Shown in pieces: positions 34,309 to 42,520 of a DNA stretch of 64,000 nucleotides (positions are counted from its first letter, which is position 1; every line of letters starts with the position of its first letter). The notes beneath the pieces are model-generated. The model saw only the letters and a list, made by a program, of their open reading frames with translations. It was not told the origin of the DNA and made no database searches. This stretch comes from Bartonella tribocorum CIP 105476. Its GTDB lineage: Bacteria > Pseudomonadota > Alphaproteobacteria > Rhizobiales > Rhizobiaceae. The DNA is taken from contig NC_010161.1 in NCBI RefSeq assembly GCF_000196435.1, positions 2,251,001 through 2,315,000 on the forward strand. The letters run 5' to 3'. The position numbers and the translations under genes are program-made.

Positions 34309-34845
34309 ATGCCGAACACTGCAACCAACGCCCCTCTAAACACCCAAGAAAATGGTGTTTCTTCTCACTCTTCACACCCTTTGACTTTATTCGTTCAGCG
34401 TCTTGAACACGGACAAGGTTTAGAACTTCCTCACTACGCAACAGCGGGTTCTGCGGGTCTTGATCTGCGTGCAGCCCTTGGAGAAGAAGAAACGCTTGTT
34501 CTTGCCCCAGGGCAGCGTGCTCTTATTCCAACGGGTCTCATTTTTCATTTATCACCTGGGCTTGAAGCACAAATACGTCCACGCTCTGGTTTAGCTTTAA
34601 AGCACGGCATCACATGCCTCAATACCCCAGGAACCATTGATAGTGATTACCGTGGCGAAGTCAAAGTTCTTCTCATCAATTTGGGTCAGGAAGACTTTTC
34701 TATTGAACGGGGAATGCGCATTGCCCAAACAGTCATCGCCCCCGTAACCCAAGTCAATGTTTGCGCTATTGAACCAGAACAAAAAAACCAAAACCATAAC
34801 CAAAGCCGTGGAACAGGCGGTTTTGGTTCAACAGGACATACTTAA
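34309..34845 (+). CDS. dut: Deoxyuridine 5'-triphosphate nucleotidohydrolase
   Basis: This 178-residue protein carries all five dUTPase motifs: [12 protein letters not shown] (about 45-57), [12 protein letters not shown] (about 90-101), [14 protein letters not shown] (about 104-117), [12 protein letters not shown] (about 132-143) and the C-terminal glycine-rich [11 protein letters not shown] arm. It hydrolyses dUTP to dUMP, keeping uracil out of DNA and feeding dTMP synthesis. The first 20 residues are a Thr/Asn-rich extension. Two degenerate copies of its 3' part lie downstream. Confidence 0.93.
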   Translation: MPNTATNAPLNTQENGVSSHSSHPLTLFVQRLEHGQGLELPHYATAGSAGLDLRAALGEEETLVLAPGQRALIPTGLIFHLSPGLEAQIRPRSGLALKHGITCLNTPGTIDSDYRGEVKVLLINLGQEDFSIERGMRIAQTVIAPVTQVNVCAIEPEQKNQNHNQSRGTGGFGSTGHT

Positions 34846-36040
34846 AGCAGCTCTAAAAAATCTGCTTTTAAAGAAACACGGACTCATTCCAACGACTCTT
34901 TCACTTCTGGCTCTTCTGGTTTCCGTGATTTTTTGGAGATCTTTGGTCGTTAAAGCGTGGAAGCAAGAGTAACGTCCATTTACGCCCAAGACTCCTTCGC
35001 TAAACACGCCTCTAAAGCAGCATTCTTTTTTCTCCTATCTCTTTTCACGCTTTACAATCTCGTTACTTTATCAATTCAGCCGTCTTGCGTTTGAAACAAT
35101 GAAACTTCCTTATATGGCTGGTTTTGCTAGTCTTGATCTGCGTGCAGCCCTTGGAGAAGAAGAAACGCTTGTTCTTGCCCCAGGGCAGCGTGCTCTTATT
35201 CCAACGGGTCTCATTTTTCATTGATCACTTGGGGCTTGAAGCACAAATACGTCCACGCTTCTCATTTAGCTTTAAAGCACGGCATCACATGCCTCAATAC
35301 CCCTGGAACCATTGATAGTGATTACCGTGGCGAAGTCAAAGTCCTGCTCATCAATTTGGGTCAGGAAGACTTTTCTATTGAACGGGAAATGCGCATTGCC
35401 CAAACGGTCATCGCCCCCGTAACCCAAGTCAATGTTTGCGCTATTGAACCAGAGCAAAAAGACGACCAAAACCATAACCAAAGCCGTGGAACAGGCGGTT
35501 TTGGTTCAACAGGACATACTTAAAGCAGCTCTAAAAAATCTGCTTTTAAAGAAACATGGACTCATTCCAACGACTCTTTCACTTCTGGCTCTTCTGGTTT
35601 CCGTGATTTTTTGGAGATCTTTGATCGTTAAAGCGTGGAAGCAAGAGTAACGCCCATTTACGCCCAAGACTCCTTCGCTAAACACGCCTCTAAAGCAGCA
35701 TTCTTTTTTCTCCTATCTCTTTTCACGCTTTACAATCTCGTTACTTTATCAATTCAGCCGTCTTGCGTTTGAAACAATGAAACTTCCTTATATGGCTGGT
35801 TTTGCTAGTCTTGATTGACATACAGCCCTTGGAGAAGAAAAAACCGAAGAAAAAACCTTAGCACTTGAGACAATGCCCTATTCCAGCACGTCTTTCATTG
35901 ATCACTTGGGGCTTTTAAACTTTTAAAGTACACATCCTTCCACGCTTCTCACACAAACCATACCCTTCACATGCGCCTCAACACCCCTGAAACGTTTGAT
36001 GATGATGACCCAGAAGACGCATCAGCTTGATTGATGATTG
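34846..36040 (+). repeat. Tandem degenerate copies of the dut region
   Basis: A segment of about 675 bp is repeated: the dut 3' half plus its downstream sequence (34,450-35,115) recurs at about 35,120-35,790, and a third, short and more decayed copy starts near 35,790. The motif pair GCAGCCCTTGG lies at 34,471, 35,144 and, altered, 35,822. Spacer sequences such as TTCTCCTATCTCTTTTCACG also repeat. Confidence 0.85.
35116..35523 (+). pseudogene. dut pseudogene (second copy)
   Basis: This copy lacks the first third of dut. After [20 protein letters not shown] it meets a TGA (in TTTTTCATTGATCAC), and then small indels shift the frame before [19 protein letters not shown] resumes to the normal C-terminus. 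The residual 100-residue frame from 35,221 lacks motif 1 and the intact motif 2, so it cannot form an active site. The third copy near 35,790 is even more reduced. Confidence 0.85.
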
Positions 36041-36414
36041 ATAAGAATAATGCATTGTCTTATAAAATAAGAGAGCCAAATGCCATGAGATTTTCTCATG
36101 GCAAATCTGTTTGTGTCCCCATCAAAGCCAAATCTCTTATCGGTTACAAGTCCATGACAAGCGCTACTGGCCAGTGTAAATAAAAACTGGAAAAATGCTT
36201 CTTATGACCTCATGTGCCAAAGACTGTCAAAATCTTGCACAATACATTGATTTATAATGATAATTCACTTTTTTTGTATTTTGAAGGAGAGTCCCGAAAC
36301 CGTAAGATTCTCTCATTCCAGACCTGTTTATGTTGCAACAACCAAAACCATTTGCTTGCACGCCATAGAGTAGGATAAGCGTGTGGATAAAAACTGTACA
36401 AGAAAGGACTAAAA
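36041..36414. other. Intergenic region with hairpin and integrase upstream sequence
   Basis: A perfect stem TGCCATGAGA-TTT-TCTCATGGCA lies near 36,079-36,102. From about 36,245 the sequence repeats that found at 29,998 (GATTTATAATGATAATTCAC), leading into an integrase relic. No gene is seen. Confidence 0.6.
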
Positions 36415-36798
36415 ATGGCTCTTATGAACGCTCTCAGTACTAAGGGCTTATCACAATACCCACGAGCTGGCAAAGTATGTGATAGTGCCGGCTTGCTTCT
36501 TCACAAAGGTAAAAATGGTGGAGCACAATGGATTTATCGTTATATCCTTCACAAGCACCGTCGTGAAATGGGCTTAGGTGCCTTAAGAGATGTTTCTTAA
36601 AACAAGCCCGTGAATTGGCAACTGGGTGGCGCTCTGTTTTACGTGAAGGTCATAGCCCTATCAAAGATAGGCGACAAACAAAAGCGTGAAGCAATACATA
36701 ATCTTCATTCCTTAAAAGAGTTTGCCGTAAATGCTTTTGAGAGAAGATGCAAAGAATATAATGATACCCGCTTGCTTTTTTATGAAGCATCAAGATGA
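36415..36798 (+). pseudogene. Integrase relic, P4/DUF4102 type
   Basis: The best-preserved copy of a dispersed relic. From ATG 36415 it reads an N-terminal DUF4102-like domain (GKVCDSAGLLLHKGKNGGAQ, then HRREMGLGALRDVS) up to a TAA at 36,598. After a frameshift it continues as AREL-like codons, IGDKQKREAIHNLHSLKEF and AVNAFERRCKEYND, ending near 36,798. The catalytic domain is absent. It is related to, but distinct from, the intact integrase at 24,660. Confidence 0.85.
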
Positions 36799-36916
36799 AG
36801 TTTCCAATCAATTTTTTTAATGATTATTTTATGAGGGCATCCTTCATGGATACCATTGCAGAAGCTTTAGATGCATTAAGATACAAACAATGACAACAGT
36901 TGTTTTATACCGTACT

Positions 36917-37055
36917 TCTTGCAGCAATATAGCAATATTGAGAGCATTTTATAATTTGACAAGACTTAATTTTACGCTCTCCAGCGCATACGCGGTTTGA
37001 TCAATCGATAACAATTCCATTATCAATTTCACTCTGTAACTTTGATGAAAGTGTT
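36917..37055 (-). pseudogene. Relic of a duplicated exbD segment
   Basis: This minus-strand stretch matches 37,252-37,385 inside exbD with many substitutions: GCAGCAA, TTTGACAAGACTTAATTTTACG and TATCAATTTCACTCTG have close counterparts in the same order. It has no open frame. Confidence 0.6.
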
Positions 37056-37085
37056 CTATTTCCTTGTTTAAAAGGCTCTTTTTTA

Positions 37086-37691
37086 TCACGGCTCAAAAGC
37101 CATTCCAGAAGTTCCAGAAATATGAGTATTTACGGCATCGCTCATTGTTGCCGCCTCCTGCCCCACCATGTTAGCACCCGCTCCCTCAAGGGTACCGTCT
37201 GCCACAACAGGTCCATTTTTCGTATCGGCTGTTTTATGATTGCCCCCACCTCTTGCAGCAAGATTGGGAGAATTTTGTAATCCGACAAGACCAATTTTAC
37301 GATATCCAGCCATTCGTATTTGGTTTAACAAATCGATGACAATACCATAATCAATTTCACTATCTGCTTTGATTAAAATTTTTGTTTCTAAATTTTGTTT
37401 GGTTTCTCTTAACAAAGTTTCTCTCAAGGCTGCTTGTTCTATAAGATGATCATCAATGTAAAGAGAATGATCTTTTTGCAAAGTGACATAAAGGGGCTCA
37501 TCAGGTTGAACCACTGAAGGGACTTGCGTTATAGAAGGAAGCTGAACAGGAATGACAGATGTTGCCAGTGGCGCAGCAACCATAAAAACAATCAGCAACA
37601 CCAACACAACATCAATAAAGGGAGTCACATTGATTTCGCTGTGCAACCCACTTTCATCCTCATCCCAATCATCATTAAAGCTTGCTTTCAT
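37086..37691 (-). CDS. exbD: Biopolymer transporter ExbD/TolR
   Basis: This 201-residue protein has an N-terminal cytoplasmic stretch with SEINVTPFIDVVLVLLIVFMV, the single membrane span carrying the essential Asp, and a periplasmic domain (about 60-140) ending in a YRKIGLVGL strand. Its last 55 residues are an unusual Gly/Ala/Thr-rich tail not needed in most relatives. With ExbB it uses the proton gradient to energise TonB (or TolA). Its start overlaps the ExbB stop (ATGA). Confidence 0.85.
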   Translation of the reverse strand: MKASFNDDWDEDESGLHSEINVTPFIDVVLVLLIVFMVAAPLATSVIPVQLPSITQVPSVVQPDEPLYVTLQKDHSLYIDDHLIEQAALRETLLRETKQNLETKILIKADSEIDYGIVIDLLNQIRMAGYRKIGLVGLQNSPNLAARGGGNHKTADTKNGPVVADGTLEGAGANMVGQEAATMSDAVNTHISGTSGMAFEP

Positions 37692-38563
37692 TTTGTATGA
37701 CTTTTCTGTTGTTTTTGCCGATCAAGTTCGCGGCTCAAAAGCCTTTCAAGAGCAGCAGCGATATCCCCTAAATCACTACGATAACCATTCAAAGCACGCA
37801 TAAGACTATTATACATAACAACGGCGGGAATAGCTACAAAAAGCCCCATAGCCGTTGCAAATAAAGCCTCAGCAATTCCAGGAGCCACCACATCAAGTCG
37901 CGTTGTTTGCGATTGAGCAATCCCAATAAAAGAATTCATAATTCCCCACACCGTTGCAAAAAGACCAACAAAGGGTGCAATGGCACCAATGGTTGCAAGA
38001 ACAGCGTTCCCATATGCAACCCGGCGTATCGCAGCCAGCAAGCAGCGCGACAAAAGCGAATGAACTCTTTCTTTTAAACCTTCATGAACATCGCGGACAT
38101 AAACATCGCGAGAAGCACCTCCATATTGATCGTTTTCCTCATAAAAGAGAATATCTTCAAGCGTTTGTACACTTTTCCTTGTATTCGCTCTCTCACCAGA
38201 GCTTTCGCTTGTCCCTTCGGGAGAAGCAAAATGAACCTGTTGTGTAGAAAGATAGACCTCTTTAAGAACCTCTTTGAGAAAAAAGACCCCCGCCCCTTTG
38301 CTTTCTTTCAAGCTCGCAGCCAAACGCGTAAGAGTCTGAGCATTAAGAACCAATCGGAGTTCATGACGCACGCGTCGTTTTGCCAAAGTGATCTCAATAA
38401 TTTTCACAAAAGCAATTGTCCAAGACACAAGAGAAGCAAGCAACAAAAGAATGATAACAGCTTTCACCACCCAATCAGCAGCCATAAACATAGAAAAAGG
38501 AGAAAAATCATGCACTGCCAATACAGCAGAACTATTCTCTAAAGGGACTGTTTCAGATTCCAT
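37688..38563 (-). CDS. exbB: Proton channel subunit ExbB/TolQ
   Basis: This 291-residue protein has three membrane spans: about 33-55 (VVKAVIILLLLASLVSWTIAF), about 185-205 (GNAVLATIGAIAPFVGLFATVWG) and about 225-250 (VAPGIAEALFATAMGLFVAIPAVV), with a large cytoplasmic loop between the first two. The order and conserved Gly/Pro motifs fit ExbB/TolQ. An extended loop of about 100 residues carries acidic codons. Because the Tol-Pal cluster genes pal and cpoB lie elsewhere in the window, an ExbBD pair for TonB-driven haem/iron uptake is more likely. TolQR cannot be excluded. Confidence 0.85.
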   Translation of the reverse strand: MESETVPLENSSAVLAVHDFSPFSMFMAADWVVKAVIILLLLASLVSWTIAFVKIIEITLAKRRVRHELRLVLNAQTLTRLAASLKESKGAGVFFLKEVLKEVYLSTQQVHFASPEGTSESSGERANTRKSVQTLEDILFYEENDQYGGASRDVYVRDVHEGLKERVHSLLSRCLLAAIRRVAYGNAVLATIGAIAPFVGLFATVWGIMNSFIGIAQSQTTRLDVVAPGIAEALFATAMGLFVAIPAVVMYNSLMRALNGYRSDLGDIAAALERLLSRELDRQKQQKSHTK

Positions 38564-39589
38564 TTCTCTCTCACACTCTTGTGATCTTAATCTTCTTTAT
38601 ACACTGGACCGTCATCCCGCATAGCATTACTGTTCCACAATGCCATTTCCCTTCAACGTCACTTTCGCATTCCTCTTAAGAAAGAAAACTTGATAAATCA
38701 AGTATAGTTTTCTTCCCTAAATTCTCTTTTATCCTAAAGAAACTCTTCAACAAATTTATCTTACTCACTCAATTTACGCTGTAAATTTGGCAAAATGATA
38801 AATGTATCAGAAATATCCCATATAATATTTTAATTTTTAAAAATAACACATTGACTTATAAGAATAATTTATCATAACGCCTCTTGAATGATCCTCTTAT
38901 ATCGCACGCTTTTCTCATTTCAACGGCTCTTGAATAAACCCAACAAAACATTTCCTTATACGAAATAATTTGTATGAAATAAGCAGCAAAGATGGAATAC
39001 TTGAAGAAAAAGATATTCACCTCTTAAAAAAAATCAATTCTCTGAAATCTCCTTTTTACAATTAAAAAGGTGCCATAAGTCATTAAAAAGGACGGTCGCG
39101 CTCTTTTAAACAGACAAAGAATACAATGCGGAGTGTTCATTTAGCCCCTCAAATGCATAAGAGAAAAGAACAGGCTATATTATTTTTCTTCTCTGCTTCA
39201 AAAGTATAAAAACGGCATACCTCCTCTTGCAAAATTTTTCCTGCAAAATCGCCATCACCATATTTTTCCCTGTCACACGTCTTTAAAAAACAAGTTTCAA
39301 CATACTCAAAAAAAAAACTGCACCACGAGAAACTGAAGAATGAAGTCAATTTCAACAGAGAGGTTTCCTTACCGACAGCGCCTAATCTTATCAGCCAAAT
39401 TACATCTTATAGACGGCATTATAGGCGAGATTTATTTTATCAAAAACAATTTTAAATTCGACAAAATGAAGGGAACCAAAAAAAACTTTGGACGTTACCC
39501 AAGCAGTAAAAATTTTCACTCCAATGCAAATGATTACGATGAACACACCAACACAAATATAAAATAGATTAAGAGAGGGAAAAAACATC
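38564..39589. other. One-kilobase intergenic region
   Basis: No convincing gene. A palindrome ACTTGATAAATCAAGT (38688-38703) lies about 125 bases upstream of exbB and could be a regulatory site. Around 38,850-38,930 a diverged trace of the integrase-associated upstream repeat is visible (TTGACTTATAAGAATAATTTA). Short frames near 39,150-39,570 lack binding sites and look random. Confidence 0.5.
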
Positions 39590-39928
39590 ATGGCCAATAA
39601 TAAAACACCACAAAAAAATAAAACCGCCGCAGAAAAAGACCTACAAAACGAGCTCCAGGGACAACTAGAAACGTTACGTCATGAAATTTCAGGGATGACC
39701 TCAACACTGACAGATCTTGGTGCAAAAAAACTCAATGCAGCCAAAGACAAAGCGGAAAAACTGTATCACTCAGCGAAAGAAAGCAGTGAAGACATCATGT
39801 CCCAAGCAAAAGACAAAATCAGTGATCTTGAACAAACCATGAACCAATGCGTTCGCAAAAATCCTGGCAAAAGCGTTTTGTTTGCTGCAGGGGTTGGTTT
39901 TATTCTTTCTCAATTACTGCGTCGTTAA
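39590..39928 (+). CDS. DUF883 (ElaB/YqjD-like) membrane-anchored protein
   Basis: This 112-residue protein has a charged helical N-terminus (residues about 15-85, with AKDKAEKLYHSAKESSEDI), and a C-terminal hydrophobic anchor (NPGKSVLFAAGVGFILSQLLRR). This is the DUF883 arrangement; E. coli relatives bind ribosomes at the inner membrane in stationary phase. GAGAGGGAA precedes the ATG. The next gene starts four bases after the stop, so they are cotranscribed. Confidence 0.8.
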   Translation: MANNKTPQKNKTAAEKDLQNELQGQLETLRHEISGMTSTLTDLGAKKLNAAKDKAEKLYHSAKESSEDIMSQAKDKISDLEQTMNQCVRKNPGKSVLFAAGVGFILSQLLRR

Positions 39929-39931
39929 ACA

Positions 39932-40375
39932 ATGCATAAATTTATCGCTCCTCTTTTAAACCATCTTGTCGGTGGAGGGCTTAAAAGCACGGTTAAGCAA
40001 GTGCGCCTTCAAGCCATTTGCTGCGGATTGATTGGCATTTCATTTTTTATGGCTTTGCTTTTTTTATGTATTATTGGTTTTCTTGCGTTATGTACTATTG
40101 TAAAGCCTCTTACCGCCGCCAGTATCCTGTTTTTAATTTGGCTTTTTCTTGGAGGGTTAGCGTTTATGATCAACCGATTTCTTAAGGCTTATCAACGCTA
40201 TGACCAACAAAAAAAGACCGAAGAACAACGCCACAAGCTGATGACAGATGCGACGATTTCCAGCCTAGCTGTTCTCAGTCAACATATCCCTTTTGCCAAA
40301 TTGGGTGTCCCCATTCTGGGACTAGCAACATATTTTCTGTGGAAAAAAGATAAAAAAGACCGCTTTTCAGACTAA
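39932..40375 (+). CDS. Small inner-membrane protein, phage-holin/YqjE-like family
   Basis: This 147-residue protein has two adjacent membrane spans (about 32-58 and 65-88) and a basic C-terminus, with a third weak hydrophobic stretch near 125. Pairing with a DUF883 gene resembles the YqjD-YqjE operon. These proteins are called holin-like by structure, but no lytic function is implied. A strong terminator follows. Confidence 0.6.
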   Translation: MHKFIAPLLNHLVGGGLKSTVKQVRLQAICCGLIGISFFMALLFLCIIGFLALCTIVKPLTAASILFLIWLFLGGLAFMINRFLKAYQRYDQQKKTEEQRHKLMTDATISSLAVLSQHIPFAKLGVPILGLATYFLWKKDKKDRFSD

Positions 40376-40406
40376 AATATGCAAAGCTATCGTTCTATCC
40401 CCCCCC

Positions 40407-40450
40407 GGGTGTTTTCTTTCCTTCGAGAGAGAAAACACCCTTTTGTTTTC
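40407..40450 (+). terminator. Intrinsic terminator after the DUF883 operon
   Basis: A perfect long stem GGGTGTTTTC-TTTC / GAGA-GAAAACACCC (40407-40440) with a short CTTC-type loop is followed by TTTTGTTTT. It ends the two-gene operon. Confidence 0.9.
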
Positions 40451-40949
40451 CAAGTCTTTTTAGCGTCTTCAAGCTTTTGAGAAGAAATTCCCTTCATTTT
40501 AGCTCAAAATTCCATAGAACCTCTAAAATCCCTTTCGCATTGCGCACCCTATTTTTCAAACATAGCAACATGAGGCAATGCTTGCGTTAAAAATTCTGGT
40601 TTGTTTTGCAATTGGTTGTTTTTTGAAAAAGGTCTGTTTTTGCCTTTCTCTACACACTTTCATCAGCCCTTTTACCGCGACCCAAGCGAAGAGCCTTTCA
40701 TTTAAAAAAAGCGAAAATGAGGCATAAGAAGGGAACGCACTCCCATATAGCGCTGTAGTGAACAACCCATACATGTAAGCGAGCTTTAAACACAATAATT
40801 TTCCAAACACAATAATTTTTCATGACGAGAGTTGTCCACTAAGACCTATGGGGCTTGTGGTCAACTTTTACCTGATAAGGCTCGTTGTGGAATATTGTCT
40901 TCATTTTTAAACAGCACCAAAGAAGGCGCTTTATCCGTTATGGTCAATA
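40451..40949. other. Intergenic region, nothing recognised
   Basis: About 500 bases between the terminator and the 3' end of the convergent thermonuclease gene. Frames here are short, lack binding sites and resemble no family. Confidence 0.5.
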
Positions 40950-41504
40950 TCAATTATGATCAATGGGATTATAACTCCCGTGATCTCTTCGCCAATCTTC
41001 TGGTTGTTGAAATTGGCTTGACCACAAGCCATTTTGTGCTTTTTGAGCGGTCAATTGTAAATTTTTATAGTCTGCTGGAGATGGAAAATTATGCTGATCT
41101 TTTGTCAAAACCATCAACCCTTCTGCAAGCCCCAAGCGTGCAAGATCAACGCCATCCACAAAACATTGAGCATAATGAATTTGTTTAATGACACGGGATT
41201 GCCGACAGGTAACATTTTTGTCGATTGTTTTTGAGACAAGCCACGCCGTAACAAAAGCACCACAGGGCCACTTAATCCCATTGCGTGAGGCAAATTGACG
41301 CATTTCACAAGTTTCCACACCATATAAGCGGATATCACGAATAATCCTCTTTCTCCATCCATCATCCACGGGCGTGATCATTTTAAAGGTCACACCACTT
41401 GTGACCTGAATAGCACCCGAATAAATGGGGACATTTTCTTCATAAAATTGTGATACCAATGGTTCTTGGTTCAACACCACGTTTTGTTTGTTTACATAAT
41501 CCAT
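40950..41504 (-). CDS. Thermonuclease (SNase)-family protein
   Basis: Called from ATG 41504 this is a 184-residue protein with the staphylococcal-nuclease-like order: DIRLYGVETCEMRQFA near residue 65, WPCGAFVTAWLVSKTI near 95, YAQCFVDGVDLARLGLAEG near 125 and the closing KAQNGLW. The usual catalytic Arg/Glu pair is not fully conserved, so activity is uncertain. The frame stays open about 60 bases upstream without an ATG, so the true N-terminus, possibly with a signal peptide, may have been lost. Confidence 0.7.
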   Translation of the reverse strand: MDYVNKQNVVLNQEPLVSQFYEENVPIYSGAIQVTSGVTFKMITPVDDGWRKRIIRDIRLYGVETCEMRQFASRNGIKWPCGAFVTAWLVSKTIDKNVTCRQSRVIKQIHYAQCFVDGVDLARLGLAEGLMVLTKDQHNFPSPADYKNLQLTAQKAQNGLWSSQFQQPEDWRRDHGSYNPIDHN

Positions 41505-41559
41505 CAACTTTGACTTTGGATTTTGAACGGATTTTTCTATTCTCTTTTTTGGTACTTTA

Positions 41560-41820
41560 AAAAAGCTGTTTGAATAAATTTTTCGGCATTTTTACTTAAA
41601 TAAAATAGTCAAAACAAAATAATAATACAAATTAAGACAATATATTCAAACACTAATCGAACATTTTAAAAAGTATCATTTTGAATATTATTTATATTAT
41701 TGTTTATTAAATCATAAAATAATTAAATATTGGTAATTTAAATATTTTTTTCATTTTATATGAGACATTGTTAATATTTTAAATATTAATTTAATAATCA
41801 ACTATTTAAATAGCGTGGGG
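41560..41820. promoter_or_regulatory. Extremely AT-rich upstream region of the virB operon
   Basis: These 260 bases are almost entirely A and T, with many TTTAAAT and ATATTAAT tracts and TATTAT boxes. They end 15 bases before the GGGGG-containing binding site of virB2. Such DNA is likely curved and could bind nucleoid proteins that silence the locus. Confidence 0.5.
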
Positions 41821-41827
41821 GTTTTTC

Positions 41828-42178
41828 ATGAAAAACATGAATAATTCGTTCAGTTGTGGACACACTTTACAAAAAGGTATTTTATCTAATCCTCAAAAGA
41901 AATGGTTAACAACAGTATTAATGCTGTTTGTTGCCTTCATTGCACTTAGTGAGCCAGCATTTGCAGATGGCGGCTTCGGAAAAATTGAAAGTGCTCTTCA
42001 AAAAATAATCTCAGCCTTAACAGGACCAATTGCAAAATCAATTGCAACCATTGCGATTGCCGGTATTGGGATTGCCTGGATTGCTGGTTATGTTGAAATG
42101 CGTAAAGCTTTTTTTGTTTGTGTTGGCATCGGCATTATTTTTGGTGCACCACAGATCGCAGCAATGTTTTCTAGTTAA
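41828..42178 (+). CDS. virB2: Type IV secretion pilin VirB2
   Basis: This 116-residue protein is the pilus subunit of the secretion system. A long signal peptide (basic start, hydrophobic core about 27-40) ends at AFA-DGG after residue 46. The mature part has two membrane helices (about 66-85 and 93-112) with a short cytoplasmic loop, the standard VirB2 layout. It is a single copy, unlike the multi-copy pilin genes of Bartonella Trw loci. It opens the operon. Confidence 0.9.
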   Translation: MKNMNNSFSCGHTLQKGILSNPQKKWLTTVLMLFVAFIALSEPAFADGGFGKIESALQKIISALTGPIAKSIATIAIAGIGIAWIAGYVEMRKAFFVCVGIGIIFGAPQIAAMFSS

Positions 42179-42196
42179 ACTTTGTCTGTCAAAGCC

Positions 42197-42520
42197 ATGA
42201 AAGAGCACGGCAAGCTAACAGAAGATACGTTGTTTCTTGCTTGCACGCGCCCTGCAATGATTGCAGGCGTGACGGTGGAAGCTATGGGATTAAATGCGAT
42301 AGGAGCGATGATATTGTTTATTATGACAGGCAATATTTTTCTTGTAACCATTGGTATTGCCATGCATTTCATATTCAAAGAAATCCTAAAGCATGATCAC
42401 AACAAATTTCGTATTCTTCTGACATGGCAAAAGACAACTATTTTTGCCAGAAATTCTAGTCTATGGGGTGGGGGAAGTGTTTCTCCATTACGATTAATTC
42501 GTAATTATGAGGAATTATAA
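42197..42520 (+). CDS. virB3: Type IV secretion protein VirB3
   Basis: This 107-residue protein (ATG 42197; a TTG 15 bases earlier is possible) has the VirB3 signature LTEDTLFLACTRPAMIAGV followed by a membrane hairpin (about 35-60). It helps assemble the pilus with VirB4. Its stop overlaps the VirB4 start in a TAATG joint. Confidence 0.9.
   Translation: MKEHGKLTEDTLFLACTRPAMIAGVTVEAMGLNAIGAMILFIMTGNIFLVTIGIAMHFIFKEILKHDHNKFRILLTWQKTTIFARNSSLWGGGSVSPLRLIRNYEEL

Noticed and set aside
34757..34972. A 71-codon frame overlapping the end of dut and repeated in the second copy
   Set aside because: It is conserved only because the dut region is duplicated; it starts inside dut without a binding site.
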